DNA from: Calothrix anomala FACHB-343
Lineage (GTDB): Bacteria; Cyanobacteriota; Cyanobacteriia; Cyanobacteriales; Nostocaceae
Direction: 5' to 3'
Length of the DNA: 64,000 nucleotides
Assembly: GCF_014696435.1 (NCBI RefSeq)
Contig: NZ_JACJQG010000025.1
Span: 1-64,000, forward strand
Part shown: positions 45,125 through 53,887 of the stretch, piece after piece
How the letters are laid out: every line of letters starts with the position of its first letter
How positions within the stretch are numbered: the stretch's first letter is position 1
Position numbers and translations under genes: made by a program
The notes under the pieces: model-generated
What the model saw: the letters and a program-made list of their open reading frames with translations, nothing else
The model's database searches: none
What the model was told of the DNA's origin: nothing

Positions 45125-45589
45125 ATGAGTTTACCCATTCAAGAAATTGTACTAGCGCCAGGAGAAGGCACTCACCTAACTATTGGGAATAGCGAAGTCA
45201 TATTTAAAGCTGTTGGTGCTGATACTCATGGGCATGTGGGATTATTTGAAAATGTACTCCCACCAGGGGGAACCTCGCCTGTATTGCATATTCACCGCCA
45301 GATGGAAGAAATGTTTTATGTTCTAAAGGGAGAAGTTGAGATTCAAGTGGGTAATCAAACAGTGCAGGGTAAACCTGGAGCGTTTGTATTAGTTCCTCGT
45401 GGTACACCTCATACCTTTGCGAACCAAGGAACTACAACCGCCAAGTTATTGATTATGTTTTGTCCTGCAGGCGATCGCGAACAGTATTTTGCAGGTTTAG
45501 CCAAACTCCTGCAAATGGGACAAACGCCAGATAGGGAAGCTTTGATAGAGTTAATGCGCCAATTCGATCAAGAACCAGTAGACGGTTAA
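45125..45589 (+). CDS. Cupin-domain protein
   Basis: A 154-residue single-domain cupin. The metal-binding motifs are HIHRQMEEMFYVLKGE (His, His, Glu) and RGTPHTFANQG (His). The start at the ATG 45125 follows a GTG at 45122. Many such proteins are small isomerases or dioxygenases, but the function here is unknown. The C-terminus (LAKLLQMGQTPDREALIELM) resembles quercetin dioxygenase-like cupins. Confidence 0.85.
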   Translation: MSLPIQEIVLAPGEGTHLTIGNSEVIFKAVGADTHGHVGLFENVLPPGGTSPVLHIHRQMEEMFYVLKGEVEIQVGNQTVQGKPGAFVLVPRGTPHTFANQGTTTAKLLIMFCPAGDREQYFAGLAKLLQMGQTPDREALIELMRQFDQEPVDG

Positions 45590-46045
45590 GCACCATCTGA
45601 CCTATTACCTATTCTCTATGCCTGCATAGATTAAAGATATAAAAAAGTTGAATATTAAGTTCTCTAAACAAATTGCTTAATCCCTGCCTATTTGGGATTT
45701 TCGATGGCTAAATAATCAGCTTGCCTAATATTATTTAAGTTTTTAAATTAATCGAGCTTATATTTTACGGCTCAAATAAGAAATTTCTGCCAAGCAATAG
45801 CGATCGATATAAAAGCTTGTACTAGGTATATGAAAGCTTTACCAGGCATCTACGTATAATCACTGTATGAAATGTTTGTTTTGTCTATGATTAACGTATC
45901 CGGATTTAGAGTTGGGCTGTTGTAGAAGTAATCATGAACACAAGTAAAACTACTTGAGTTAATCACCCATAACAAAATACAGCGAAAACAAAAAAGCTGT
46001 CAAATTACAAAACACATCATTAATAACAGGTATAAGGAGCGAACA
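45590..46045. other. 456-bp gap, no gene seen
   Basis: AT-rich leader of the gene at 46046. It has direct repeats around AAAGCTT (AAAAGCTTGTACTAGG, GAAAGCTTTACCAGG, about 45812-45850) that could be regulatory. No RNA gene or palindrome of note. The length suggests a distal promoter. Confidence 0.4.
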
Positions 46046-46828
46046 ATGGCAACTTTAAATTTAATGGACGATCAAACATTAGTTAGCCAATTTGTACAAG
46101 GAAAAACCAGATTAGCATCTAACCCAAATTTCCGCATCGAATCAATCTCAACAACAGTTCAATTATTCAGTAAAAAAGGTTTATTACTAGCAAGTATTAA
46201 TTTGGCTAGCGAATCTAAATTTTTCTTGGTTCGCCAAAATTGCCAACATTTAGATTTAATCAACGCAGTGTTGCTCAAACATAATTTTCTTCCTACTGGC
46301 AAGCTTGAAAATGGCTTAATGCGTTATGAATATTACCATATTCCTGTTGGCTATAAAATGAATTATACTGAAATGAAATCTCTATGGAAGTTTTGGCGTT
46401 CTCAAATGAATTTTAGAGAAAGAAATCAGCAAAACGTTAGATTACTGATTTTCACTGGTAATGGCTTCCAAAAAGTTCTCGATATGGCATTTAACCAAGA
46501 AAGTTTCTATATCAAAACTACCAATCATGAAGTTTTAGTCCAAGTAGAAGATCGCGTGATTTGGATGAGTGCTGAACAATCCCAATCAGAACCCACAACA
46601 ATGATTCAAGCACATAAAGCACCAGGCTCAAACTTGCTAGGTTTATACCAAGAACAAATTCAGCCTAGCGAACAGTTATTTTCAATGGCTGCAATCACAA
46701 CTAATAATATTGTCCGTTTCGATCAAGGTAAACTTTATATTCAAACAACTGAAGGTGAAATTGTTGTTGAAGGTTCTAACCTCAAATATTTTCTCAACGA
46801 GCGCACAGTCGAAAATTGCAATAGATAG
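46046..46828 (+). CDS. Hypothetical protein, cyanobacterial
   Basis: A 260-residue soluble protein that I do not recognise. There is no signal peptide or membrane helix. It opens MATLNLMDDQTLVSQFVQGK and ends with a beta-rich segment, VRFDQGKLYIQTTEGEIVVE. The second half (about 130-250) is repetitive in pattern: short strands with VLVQVEDRVIW and IYIQTTEG-like motifs. AAGGAG lies seven bases before the ATG, one of the best ribosome-binding sites in the window, so it is probably well translated. A long leader precedes it. Confidence 0.65.
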   Translation: MATLNLMDDQTLVSQFVQGKTRLASNPNFRIESISTTVQLFSKKGLLLASINLASESKFFLVRQNCQHLDLINAVLLKHNFLPTGKLENGLMRYEYYHIPVGYKMNYTEMKSLWKFWRSQMNFRERNQQNVRLLIFTGNGFQKVLDMAFNQESFYIKTTNHEVLVQVEDRVIWMSAEQSQSEPTTMIQAHKAPGSNLLGLYQEQIQPSEQLFSMAAITTNNIVRFDQGKLYIQTTEGEIVVEGSNLKYFLNERTVENCNR

Positions 46829-46856
46829 TCGGTGTAACGAAAATACTGGTAAGGGT

Positions 46857-46897
46857 TGTCATTTGTCATTTGTCATTTGTCATTTGTCATTTGTCAT
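46857..46897. repeat. GTCATTT heptamer array
   Basis: Five uninterrupted GTCATTT units just after the hypothetical gene. The reverse-complement form ATGACAA recurs at 60220-60250 and 62275-62340. Confidence 0.8.
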
Positions 46898-46986
46898 GAG
46901 TGATGATGAAGCTTATCGATAATGTTAATTGCGGTTAAGCTAATTTAAATAATCTGGTTGGAGATATATCAGCATTTTAGCGATCG

Positions 46987-47223
46987 CTATTTCTCATCAT
47001 CATAGTCAAAGGTTACACAAGGACTGTCAATTTCCTGGGATGGTTGAAATGAATTGCAAAAAATTACTTGAGAACAATTAACCTGCAATTCGTCTGGGTG
47101 AATACAGTCGAGAACGCCTTCTCTGTGAATATGAAAAGCACAATCTTGGCAAATAGTTTGGCGTTGTAATGTTTTGTCATACTCGGAAATTAGTTGATAT
47201 TGATTATCGATTGAGTCTGACAT
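46987..47223 (-). CDS. Small Cys-rich protein, possible metal site
   Basis: A 78-residue protein of unknown function. Six Cys are visible: CQDC, then DCIHP, then NCSQVIFCNSF and a later SPCVTF, plus a His pair in FHIHREG. The CxxC...C...C arrangement suggests a zinc or iron-sulphur site. It is acidic (ends DYDDEK). No clear signal peptide. The frame has an ATG but a weak ribosome-binding site. Confidence 0.6.
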   Translation of the reverse strand: MSDSIDNQYQLISEYDKTLQRQTICQDCAFHIHREGVLDCIHPDELQVNCSQVIFCNSFQPSQEIDSPCVTFDYDDEK

Positions 47224-47361
47224 AAGCCAAAATTATCATGAATATTTTATACAGAGAAATAAGCGATTGATGATTTAGGGCTGAAGTCTGGAGTAGTAAC
47301 TAATTTACTCTCTCTGTGGTAAGCTCTCTTAAGGTTATCATCCGATTGCTATCAATAGTTC

Positions 47362-48162
47362 ATGATGGAGCTAGCGTTAATTAAGCTGGGAGGGTCGTTA
47401 ATTACTGATAAGGATCGACCTTATACAGCTAAACCCGAAATTATACAACAACTAGCCGGGGAAGTGAGCGCGATCGCACTTCAAAATCCCCATCTGAAAT
47501 TGATTATTGGCAATGGTGCAGGTTCTTTCGGTCATCAGTCTGCTAAAAAATACAATACCATCAATGGCATTAGCACTGATGTTGATAAATTTGGATTTTG
47601 TCTAGTTCACCAAGATGCTATTGATTTAAATCGGCTAATAGCTAAGGCTTTTTTACAAGCGGGTTTACCTGTAATTAGTCTCCCACCTGTAACTATGGGA
47701 GTGACTGAAAACAAAAAGCCAATAAAATTTAACTATTCAATTATCGAAAATACTTTAGCAGCAGGTTTGATTCCCTTAGTATTTGGGGATGTAGTTTTAG
47801 ATAAAATAATTGGCGGAACAATTCTCTCTACTGACACAGTATTAGCAGAATTAGCGAAACATTTTCATATAAAAGAAAATTTGCGCGTGCAATTAATCAA
47901 TGTTGGTAACTATCCGGGTGTGTATGATCAATATGGACAGGTAATATCTGAGATTACTTCAGCTAACTATCCACACATCAAAAATTTTCTGGGTGAAAGT
48001 AAATCGGTAGATGTTACGGGTGGTATGCTCAGGAAAGTGAAAGAATTTTTAGCTATAGCCGATTTAGGAATTGATTGTTGGATAATTGATGGTGCTGTAC
48101 CAGGTAATTTAACTAATGCTGTGTTGGGAAAGTCAGCGTTAGGTACTTTGATTAAAGCTTGA
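47362..48162 (+). CDS. Isopentenyl phosphate kinase-like, amino-acid kinase family
   Basis: A 266-residue kinase. The N-terminal LIKLGGSLITDKDRPYTAK and GNGAGSFGHQSAKKY give the phosphate-binding loop and the His diagnostic of isopentenyl phosphate kinases (GxGSFGH). The C-terminal half has VFGDVVLD, TDTVLAELA and DVTGGMLRKV. IPK phosphorylates isopentenyl phosphate to the diphosphate, an archaeal and plant step. Cyanobacteria use the MEP route, so this may be a salvage step or another alcohol phosphate kinase. Convergent with the RNA ligase gene, leaving four bases between stop codons. Confidence 0.75.
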   Translation: MMELALIKLGGSLITDKDRPYTAKPEIIQQLAGEVSAIALQNPHLKLIIGNGAGSFGHQSAKKYNTINGISTDVDKFGFCLVHQDAIDLNRLIAKAFLQAGLPVISLPPVTMGVTENKKPIKFNYSIIENTLAAGLIPLVFGDVVLDKIIGGTILSTDTVLAELAKHFHIKENLRVQLINVGNYPGVYDQYGQVISEITSANYPHIKNFLGESKSVDVTGGMLRKVKEFLAIADLGIDCWIIDGAVPGNLTNAVLGKSALGTLIKA

Positions 48163-48166
48163 TATT

Positions 48167-48943
48167 CTATCTTTGTCGTTGGCGATGGCGTTCGTAATCT
48201 TCAAAGCGTAACTTAGCGATCGCACTTCTGGTAGTTGTTCGCGCTACAATTCCTTCGGCTCTACCGCCTGCACCTGCATCCAATGCCACGTTTGTCTGTG
48301 GTAGCATGGCTTTGAGAAATTCATGGGTTTCGGAAATCGTCACGGGTAAAGATGTCACTGTTGCAATTCGCGGTGTTAGCGCAAATCTATAGTCAATACT
48401 TGCTTGAGTCAGTTGCTTTTCATCAAGAAAAACTTGTCCCCCGTTATCTCGCCATGCGGCTATTTGCTTGATAGGTTGTGCAAATAGGGTTTCTATATCT
48501 GTGATGACTGCGACATCAAATAATCGCCAGCCAACATTTTGTTGAGAAGTATATTGCTTGCTGGCTGAGGTAATTTTTCCGCCATATAATTCCAGGTAGG
48601 TAACCATAATACCCGAATGCGATCGCGCTAATGAATCTGCAATATTTTTGAGTGCAGCGACAATCCCCAGTGCAGGATTACCAATCAAATCGCCTTTAGC
48701 AAATAATAGTTCTTCTCTGCTACCTAAAACAAAGTTACCATCAGGTAAAAGAATAATACGAGAGTTTGTCCCATCTACTTTTTCTGTAAGAATTACCTCG
48801 TCATCATCAATATTAAAGTTAACTGTCTGTTCTAGCAAAGTTCCTTTATCACCTAGTGCATGATATGTAGGGATACTCGGATATTTTGTCATAGAGTTGA
48901 GTTTGTTTAAGTCACAACTCCGCAGTGAAAAATCATAACTCAT
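48167..48943 (-). CDS. RNA ligase family protein
   Basis: A 258-residue nucleotidyltransferase of the RNA ligase family. Motif I is ILTEKVDGTNSRII with the adenylated Lys; also seen are a motif III-like TYLELYGG, motif IV AEGIVART and motif V AKLRFEDYERH. It would seal RNA breaks or cap-like ends by way of a covalent AMP. It lacks the 3' extra domain of T4 Rnl2 and resembles the Deinococcus/Rnl2-like short group. A later ATG (48892, TKYPSIPTYH) is a plausible alternative start. KptA at 1955 is a separate RNA-repair type gene. Confidence 0.8.
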   Translation of the reverse strand: MSYDFSLRSCDLNKLNSMTKYPSIPTYHALGDKGTLLEQTVNFNIDDDEVILTEKVDGTNSRIILLPDGNFVLGSREELLFAKGDLIGNPALGIVAALKNIADSLARSHSGIMVTYLELYGGKITSASKQYTSQQNVGWRLFDVAVITDIETLFAQPIKQIAAWRDNGGQVFLDEKQLTQASIDYRFALTPRIATVTSLPVTISETHEFLKAMLPQTNVALDAGAGGRAEGIVARTTTRSAIAKLRFEDYERHRQRQR

Positions 48944-48998
48944 TTAGCCTAACTATATATTTTAATAATACAAATATAATACAATTATAATTTTAAAG

Positions 48999-49448
48999 TT
49001 AATGACTGTCAATTGACTTAATGAATGTGACTATTCTTTCTACTTCTTGAAAACCTACTTTGCAGTGAAATTCATAACTGGCGGTGTTTTCTAATAAAGC
49101 ATCTGAAGCGAGTTCTAAACATCCTTTTTCTCGTCCCCATTTTTGAGCATGTTCAATTAAATATCTACCTATCCCTTGTCGGCGATATTCGCTTTTTAAA
49201 TAAATTCCTTCTAAATAGGCAACGGGACTAGTAGTAGCGCCGGGTACATAATCATATCTCAAAGAGAGATTCATAAAACCAATTGCTATTTCATTGTCAT
49301 CTGCAATTAAAAATCCTGCTTCCCGTGGAGATTGGAGAATTGTGATTAGAGAATTGCGTCTTTCTTCAGGAGATTCATCTGGCCAAAGTTCTAAGGTGAG
49401 ATTTAACCATGTATCAAAGTTATTTTGGTTAATTGGGAAAATTTTCAT
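48999..49448 (-). CDS. GNAT acetyltransferase, AAC(6')-like
   Basis: A 149-residue GNAT enzyme. The layout closely follows type I aminoglycoside 6'-N-acetyltransferases: LWPDESPEERR near residue 20, RYDYVPGATTSPVAYLEGIY in the middle, the acetyl-CoA loop YRRQGIGRYLIEHAQ, and LELASDALLENTASYEFHCK. I would expect it to acetylate an amine, possibly an aminoglycoside, but chromosomal relatives may have another job. Confidence 0.78.
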   Translation of the reverse strand: MKIFPINQNNFDTWLNLTLELWPDESPEERRNSLITILQSPREAGFLIADDNEIAIGFMNLSLRYDYVPGATTSPVAYLEGIYLKSEYRRQGIGRYLIEHAQKWGREKGCLELASDALLENTASYEFHCKVGFQEVERIVTFIKSIDSH

Positions 49449-49742
49449 GGTTATTTATCTTCGGTTCAGATTCGTTTTTATTGTAAGATAAATTCGCCAT
49501 GATGCCGTTAATATTTATTTGATTAACCGCCCTTCGGGTTCAGCAGTTCGCAATCGACGCAAAGCGCCAAGACTGCGACTGCTTCACCAAGTACGCCAAG
49601 TACGCCAAGAGAAAAGAAGCTATTATTAAGTGCGAGTTTACAGAGAATTGATATAAGATGCAGACTAATGCATTGAATAATTTTATGGTGCGTTATAACG
49701 AAGTTTAACGCACCTGTACAAGTGAGAAAATAAATCTAAAAT
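49449..49742. other. 294-bp gap with short repeats
   Basis: No gene. It has a REP-like stretch with the inverted GCCCTTCGGG motif and a GTACGCCAA tandem (ACGCCAAGTACGCCAAG) at about 49590-49610. Confidence 0.4.
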
Positions 49743-50336
49743 TTAAACACGACAAGCAGCGAAACTTTTACCATTAACGGCACTTCTCATACCCAAAACA
49801 ACAGCTTTCACACGTTGTTCTGGCGTACCGTGATGGTGTCGGCTACCCCAGTCATAATCACCAATATGATAAGCTAGGCTGGCAATTTCTAGCGTATCGC
49901 GTTCGTCAAATACAATGTTAGGAATTAAGCCTAAATACACTCCAGCTAAACAATCTGCTTGCAGTTCTGATATGGGTGTAATTCTAGGTTCAAATCCATA
50001 AGCTGTTTGCATAGCATGGGCATATTCATGGGCAACTATATAGGCTAAAGCTGCATCGCCAAAATGATATGCCATTTGAATATCTTGTCTGGTTATATAG
50101 ACAGTATGGTTTAGTTTACAATACAAACTACCGTAAACTCTTCCACAGCGACTAGGAGAACCTTTGGCAACATCCCAAATTAATCTTGGTGTAGCTTTAT
50201 AGCCATGAATATGTTGAATACCTGCATAAACTCCATCAACAACGGCTTTTGGTGCCCATTCTGCTTTTACAGGAATATTTGCTAGTACAGTGCTAAGACT
50301 GACTAGTGCTGTTGTCAAGGCTTTGAGTGCTTTCAT
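49743..50336 (-). CDS. Exported zinc metallopeptidase-like protein
   Basis: A 197-residue protein with a signal peptide (ALTTALVSLSTVLANIPVKA). The zinc site is AYIVAHEYAHAMQ (HExxH), with a downstream acidic ligand candidate in ISELQADCLAGVYLG. This follows the YpfJ/neutral zinc metallopeptidase pattern. A paired Cys (CGRVYGSLYC) may form a disulphide. Periplasmic or secreted. Target unknown. Confidence 0.82.
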   Translation of the reverse strand: MKALKALTTALVSLSTVLANIPVKAEWAPKAVVDGVYAGIQHIHGYKATPRLIWDVAKGSPSRCGRVYGSLYCKLNHTVYITRQDIQMAYHFGDAALAYIVAHEYAHAMQTAYGFEPRITPISELQADCLAGVYLGLIPNIVFDERDTLEIASLAYHIGDYDWGSRHHHGTPEQRVKAVVLGMRSAVNGKSFAACRV

Positions 50337-50448
50337 TGCGTGTGTTTGACTGTTGAACTTAGGGCGAAATTATTCAAAGTCTGATGACGGATTGTTAGCG
50401 GAAAAAGTGCTGAGGCTTAAAGAATCTTGAAATATTAATATATAGACT

Positions 50449-50481
50449 AGATCCCCGATTTTTTGCAGAAGTCGGGGATCT
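50449..50481. terminator. AGATCCCCGA hairpin
   Basis: Perfect 10-bp stem AGATCCCCGA/TCGGGGATCT with a 13-base loop, 32 bp past the cheR stop codon on the minus strand. An interspersed version of this motif ends at 59080 (GTCGGGGATCTAGG). It may act as a terminator, though the T-tract is weak. Confidence 0.45.
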
Positions 50482-50512
50482 GAATGAATGCTTGTTACTA
50501 TATCAAAACAAT

Positions 50513-51346
50513 TTATTTATTTAACCGATAGCAAATAGCTTTATCAAATTGAACCCGAGTAAATGCCGAATCTAAATGAATGGTGGTTTCAGCATTGCCG
50601 AGAAATAAGTAACCATCTGGATTTAATTTATGTTTAATTTTTTTTAATAAGTCTTTTTTTGTAGCGGTATCAAAATAAATTAAAACATTGCGTAAAAAAA
50701 TTACATCTTGTTTGGGTAATGCTATCCAAGATTCTACAAGATTAAACTGGCGAAATTCTACCATCTGTATAATTTCGTTATGAATTTGCCAGTTATTATC
50801 TAGTTCTTGAAAATAGCGATCGCGTAAATTGCTCGGTAACCCACGCTGGATTTCTAGCTGGTTATAACAGCCTTGTTTCGCCTTGGCTAAGACTTTATGG
50901 GAAAAATCGCTGGCTATTAGCTTTAAAGACCATTTGCTCAGTATGGGAAAATATTCTTTAATCAGCATCGCTATGCTGTAGGGTTCCTGCCCGTTAGAGC
51001 AAGCTGCACACCAAATATTAAGCGATCGCTCTCTGCTTCTTTTAGCAATCAATTCTGGTAGTACATACTCTTTCAGCGCTTCAAAGGGATAGCGATCGCG
51101 AAAAAATGATGTTTCATTTGTTACCAATGACTCAACTACCTGGCTGTGCAGTTCGCTTAAAGGTTGAGTTTGTAGATAGTGAACTAATTCGCCAATTGAC
51201 GTAAATCCAAGCGCTTCCGTAATTGGTTGTAAATATAGTTCTGCTAAATAGGTTTTTTCGGGTTGTAAAACTACTGCCGATTGCTCGTAAACTAATTGAC
51301 AAATATATTTAAAATCAATAGTGTTTATACTCATAGTCTGTTTCAT
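50513..51346 (-). CDS. cheR: CheR-type chemoreceptor glutamate methyltransferase
   Basis: A 277-residue methyltransferase that methylates glutamates of chemotaxis receptors. Visible are NIWCAACSNGQEPYSIAM (SAM motif), LVTNETSFFRD, and NLVESWIALPKQDVIFLRNV with the following LIYFD. The start is the ATG overlapping the cheB stop codon in a TGATG arrangement, so the two genes are translationally coupled. Confidence 0.9.
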   Translation of the reverse strand: MKQTMSINTIDFKYICQLVYEQSAVVLQPEKTYLAELYLQPITEALGFTSIGELVHYLQTQPLSELHSQVVESLVTNETSFFRDRYPFEALKEYVLPELIAKRSRERSLNIWCAACSNGQEPYSIAMLIKEYFPILSKWSLKLIASDFSHKVLAKAKQGCYNQLEIQRGLPSNLRDRYFQELDNNWQIHNEIIQMVEFRQFNLVESWIALPKQDVIFLRNVLIYFDTATKKDLLKKIKHKLNPDGYLFLGNAETTIHLDSAFTRVQFDKAICYRLNK

Positions 51347-52419
51347 CACAGACCTGAAAAAGGTACTTGATTGTCACGAACCCGGTGGATAATTTCACCT
51401 GCTATTTGCTTGAGGGGAAGAACCTCATCGGCTAGCCCAGCATTGACAACAAAACTGGGCATTCCCCAGACTACGCTACTAACTTTGTCCTGGGCTAGTA
51501 TTTGTCCGCCAGCTTCCCGGATAGCTTTACAGCCATGTAAGCCATCTTGTCCCATACCTGTGAGAATAACAGCGATCGCTCTTTGACTGTAAACTTCGGC
51601 TACAGACTTAAATAGTACATCTACCGAGGGACGACAAGAATTTTCTGGTGGTGCTTGATTAATTCCCAGGCGCACTACATCATTTTGACGCTGTACCACC
51701 ATGTGAAAATCTCCTGGCGCAATCCAAGCTTGCCCAGGCTTGATTTCAGCACCAGCAACGGCTTCATCAACATGAATTTGGCATTGAGAATTTAATCTTT
51801 CTGCTAATAATTTGGTAAACATTGGTGGCATGTGTTGCACAATCAAAATCGGAACCCGGAAATCGGCTGGAAGTGCGGGAAGTATTTGGGCGAGAGCATT
51901 CGGCCCGCCTGTTGACACCCCAATTGCCACAACATCTACCTGTTCTTTACCCTTGGGGACAGCAGGAAAAAGCGAATTAGTAATTGTAGTTTGTAAGGGA
52001 AATAAACTATTTCCCAAAGCGAATAACTTAATTTTAGGAATTAATTCCTCGATAATATGTTGGTTACTAGCCTCCACACTTCCTAGATTACTAGGTTTTG
52101 TCGCATAATCAGAAGCACCTAAAGAAAGAGCTTCGATAGTAGCGATCGCTCCTGTATAGGTAGAGGTGCTAAACATAATCACAGGTAGCTTGGGATACTT
52201 TTGTTTGATAGCTGTCAAAGTTTGTAAACCATCCATCTCTGGCATTTCTACATCCAAAACAATCACATCAGGATGAAGGTGGGGTATTTTTGCCAAAGCA
52301 ATACCCCCATGAGCAGCCACGCCCACTACCTCTAATTCTGGATCGCTGGCTAAAATTTTACTGACGCGACTGCGAACTACCACAGCATCATCAACTATGA
52401 GTACCCGGATTTTTAGCAT
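51346..52419 (-). CDS. cheB: CheB-type chemotaxis response regulator methylesterase
   Basis: A 357-residue protein. The receiver domain starts LKIRVLIVDDAVV and has phosphoacceptor Asp in VIVLDVEMPEMDG and Lys in ATKPSN. The C-terminal methylesterase domain has Ser in IGVSTGGPNALA, His in LIVQHMPPMFT and Asp in LTGMGQDGL. It removes methyl groups from, or deamidates, receptor glutamines. ATG at 52419 is preferred to the TTG at 52434. No cheA, cheW or receptor gene is in this window. Confidence 0.92.
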   Translation of the reverse strand: MLKIRVLIVDDAVVVRSRVSKILASDPELEVVGVAAHGGIALAKIPHLHPDVIVLDVEMPEMDGLQTLTAIKQKYPKLPVIMFSTSTYTGAIATIEALSLGASDYATKPSNLGSVEASNQHIIEELIPKIKLFALGNSLFPLQTTITNSLFPAVPKGKEQVDVVAIGVSTGGPNALAQILPALPADFRVPILIVQHMPPMFTKLLAERLNSQCQIHVDEAVAGAEIKPGQAWIAPGDFHMVVQRQNDVVRLGINQAPPENSCRPSVDVLFKSVAEVYSQRAIAVILTGMGQDGLHGCKAIREAGGQILAQDKVSSVVWGMPSFVVNAGLADEVLPLKQIAGEIIHRVRDNQVPFSGL

Positions 52420-52504
52420 TGGGATGAGGGTCAAACCTGTCCGTAATGTAGTTTGATTTTGGGGAATTGAGATGATTTGCTTGCGCCCCTAACTCCAAAG
52501 CGCC

Positions 52505-52963
52505 TCATCTTCTAAATTTTCCAATTGTGACGTTTTCATTAGCTTTATTGATGGCCTGCTCAATTGTAAAATTAATTTCTTGACCATAGGAAACTTCTAA
52601 GGTGTGACCATCAGGATCGCGGAAAAAAGCCCAGTAACCGACAGGAAAACCCCAGTCATGGGGCCCATCTATCAACACACCTTCCAAACGTGCCTCATCG
52701 CAAAGGCGGTCTATTTCCTCACGAGTTTGACAAGCTACTCCCAGATGGGATGCAGGCGCAAGGGTGCATTTTAATTCTGCAACTTGAATTAAAACAATTA
52801 CAAATGGTCGAGTTAAATCGCTAATCCAAGCAACATCTACATGCTTTGCTTTATCAGTGCGACGATGCACCACTTGCATTGCGGCATACTTAGCATAAAA
52901 CGATAGACTGCGATCGATGTCGCTTACCCCCAGGGCGATATGAGTAAAGCCTAGATCTGACAT
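52505..52963 (-). CDS. VOC (glyoxalase/dioxygenase fold) family protein
   Basis: A 152-residue protein of the vicinal oxygen chelate fold. It opens LGFTHIALGVSDIDRSLSFY and has the paired module with FRDPDGHTLEVSYGQ, giving His and Glu metal ligands (H near the start, GHTLEVS at the end). It could be a small-molecule-binding or resistance-type protein; the substrate is unknown. Confidence 0.85.
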   Translation of the reverse strand: MSDLGFTHIALGVSDIDRSLSFYAKYAAMQVVHRRTDKAKHVDVAWISDLTRPFVIVLIQVAELKCTLAPASHLGVACQTREEIDRLCDEARLEGVLIDGPHDWGFPVGYWAFFRDPDGHTLEVSYGQEINFTIEQAINKANENVTIGKFRR

Positions 52964-53008
52964 TAGCTTTTACCTTTTCATAAATGAGCAATATCTTCCA
53001 GATTAAGA

Positions 53009-53152
53009 TTAGGACTTACGCAGTGTCATATATTTTTCATGCTTTTTGTCAATGGTCAATAGTCCATAGTCCAAAAAGCTGAATTTTGACCATTGACTTT
53101 TGACTTTTGACCACCCTTGTGAGGGTTTTTGTGTTCGGTGCGTAAGTCCTAA
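53009..53152. mobile_element. 144-bp MITE with perfect 14-bp terminal inverted repeats
   Basis: Ends are TTAGGACTTACGCA and TGCGTAAGTCCTAA, a perfect inverted pair. The inside is non-coding, with TTTTGAC heptamers. AGA flanks both sides, a possible 3-bp target duplication. The ends resemble a common cyanobacterial transposon terminus, so a full element elsewhere in the genome could mobilise it. Confidence 0.7.
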
Positions 53153-53397
53153 AGATATTGCAAATCGGTACAAGTTTGGCAGAGGGGCAGGGGGCAGGCT
53201 TCCGCCGTGAGCGTCAGCCGAACGGGAGCAGGGGGAAAGAATTAAATTAATATGAGGTATGCAGGTAGGGGCAGTACCATGCCCATTGGTGTCAACTTAA
53301 CGCGAAACCCAGTTACCGCAAGTAACTGAAGTTCCTTGCTAATAGTCAAAGTCATCGTCAGATGACTACATATCCTCAAAATCTTGAGTCTACTTCA

Positions 53398-53460
53398 GTA
53401 GGGGCGGGTTCACAGATATGCTCCAATAATTCACGACTATCTCGCTTAACCCGCCCCTAC
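53398..53460. repeat. 63-bp GTAGGGGCGGGTT foldback, copy 2
   Basis: Perfect 13-bp inverted ends GTAGGGGCGGGTT/AACCCGCCCCTAC. Same length as the copy at 42022-42084. Confidence 0.75.
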
Positions 53461-53545
53461 TTTGGCTATGAGCCTGAGAATTCATTCTCAGGCGGGTGAC
53501 AAAGCTAAGACAGAGGCTATTTTTAGCTTAAGTTGACACCAATGT

Positions 53546-53601
53546 ACCATGCCTCTACAGTCAAAGATTATCTGTATCTCACCAACTTGCAATCTGCTGT
53601 A
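53546..53601. repeat. TACAGC...GCTGTA element, inverted partial copy
   Basis: The reverse complement matches the first half of 14526-14630 (GCAAGTTGGTGAGATACAG, AGATAATC). Abuts the 21-bp array. Confidence 0.6.
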
Positions 53602-53610
53602 TGTAAAAAA

Positions 53611-53845
53611 CTTCGAGTTTCCCTTTCGGAACTCGGAGTTTGCTGTTCGGAACTCGAAGTTTCCCCTTCTGAACTCGAAGTTTCCTGTTTTGAACTCGAA
53701 GTTTCCCTTTCGGAACTCGAAGTTTCCTGTTTTGAACTCGGAGTTTGCTGTTCGGAACTCGGAGTTTGCTGTTCGGAACTCGGAGTTTGCTGTTCGGAAC
53801 TCAAAGTTTGCTGTTCGGAACTCGGAGTTCCGCGTTCCAAGCTCA
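53611..53845. repeat. 21-bp tandem array (GAACTCGGAGTTTGCTGTTC type)
   Basis: About eleven units of exactly 21 bp, mixing GAACTCGGAGTTTGCTGTT and GAACTCGAAGTTTCCTGTT variants. Frames on both strands remain open. The unit is about 15/21 identical to the reverse complement of the array at 62371-62641. Confidence 0.88.
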
Positions 53846-53887
53846 AATTATCGCCATCGCCGCTCGATTAATCGCCTTTTTTACGGG

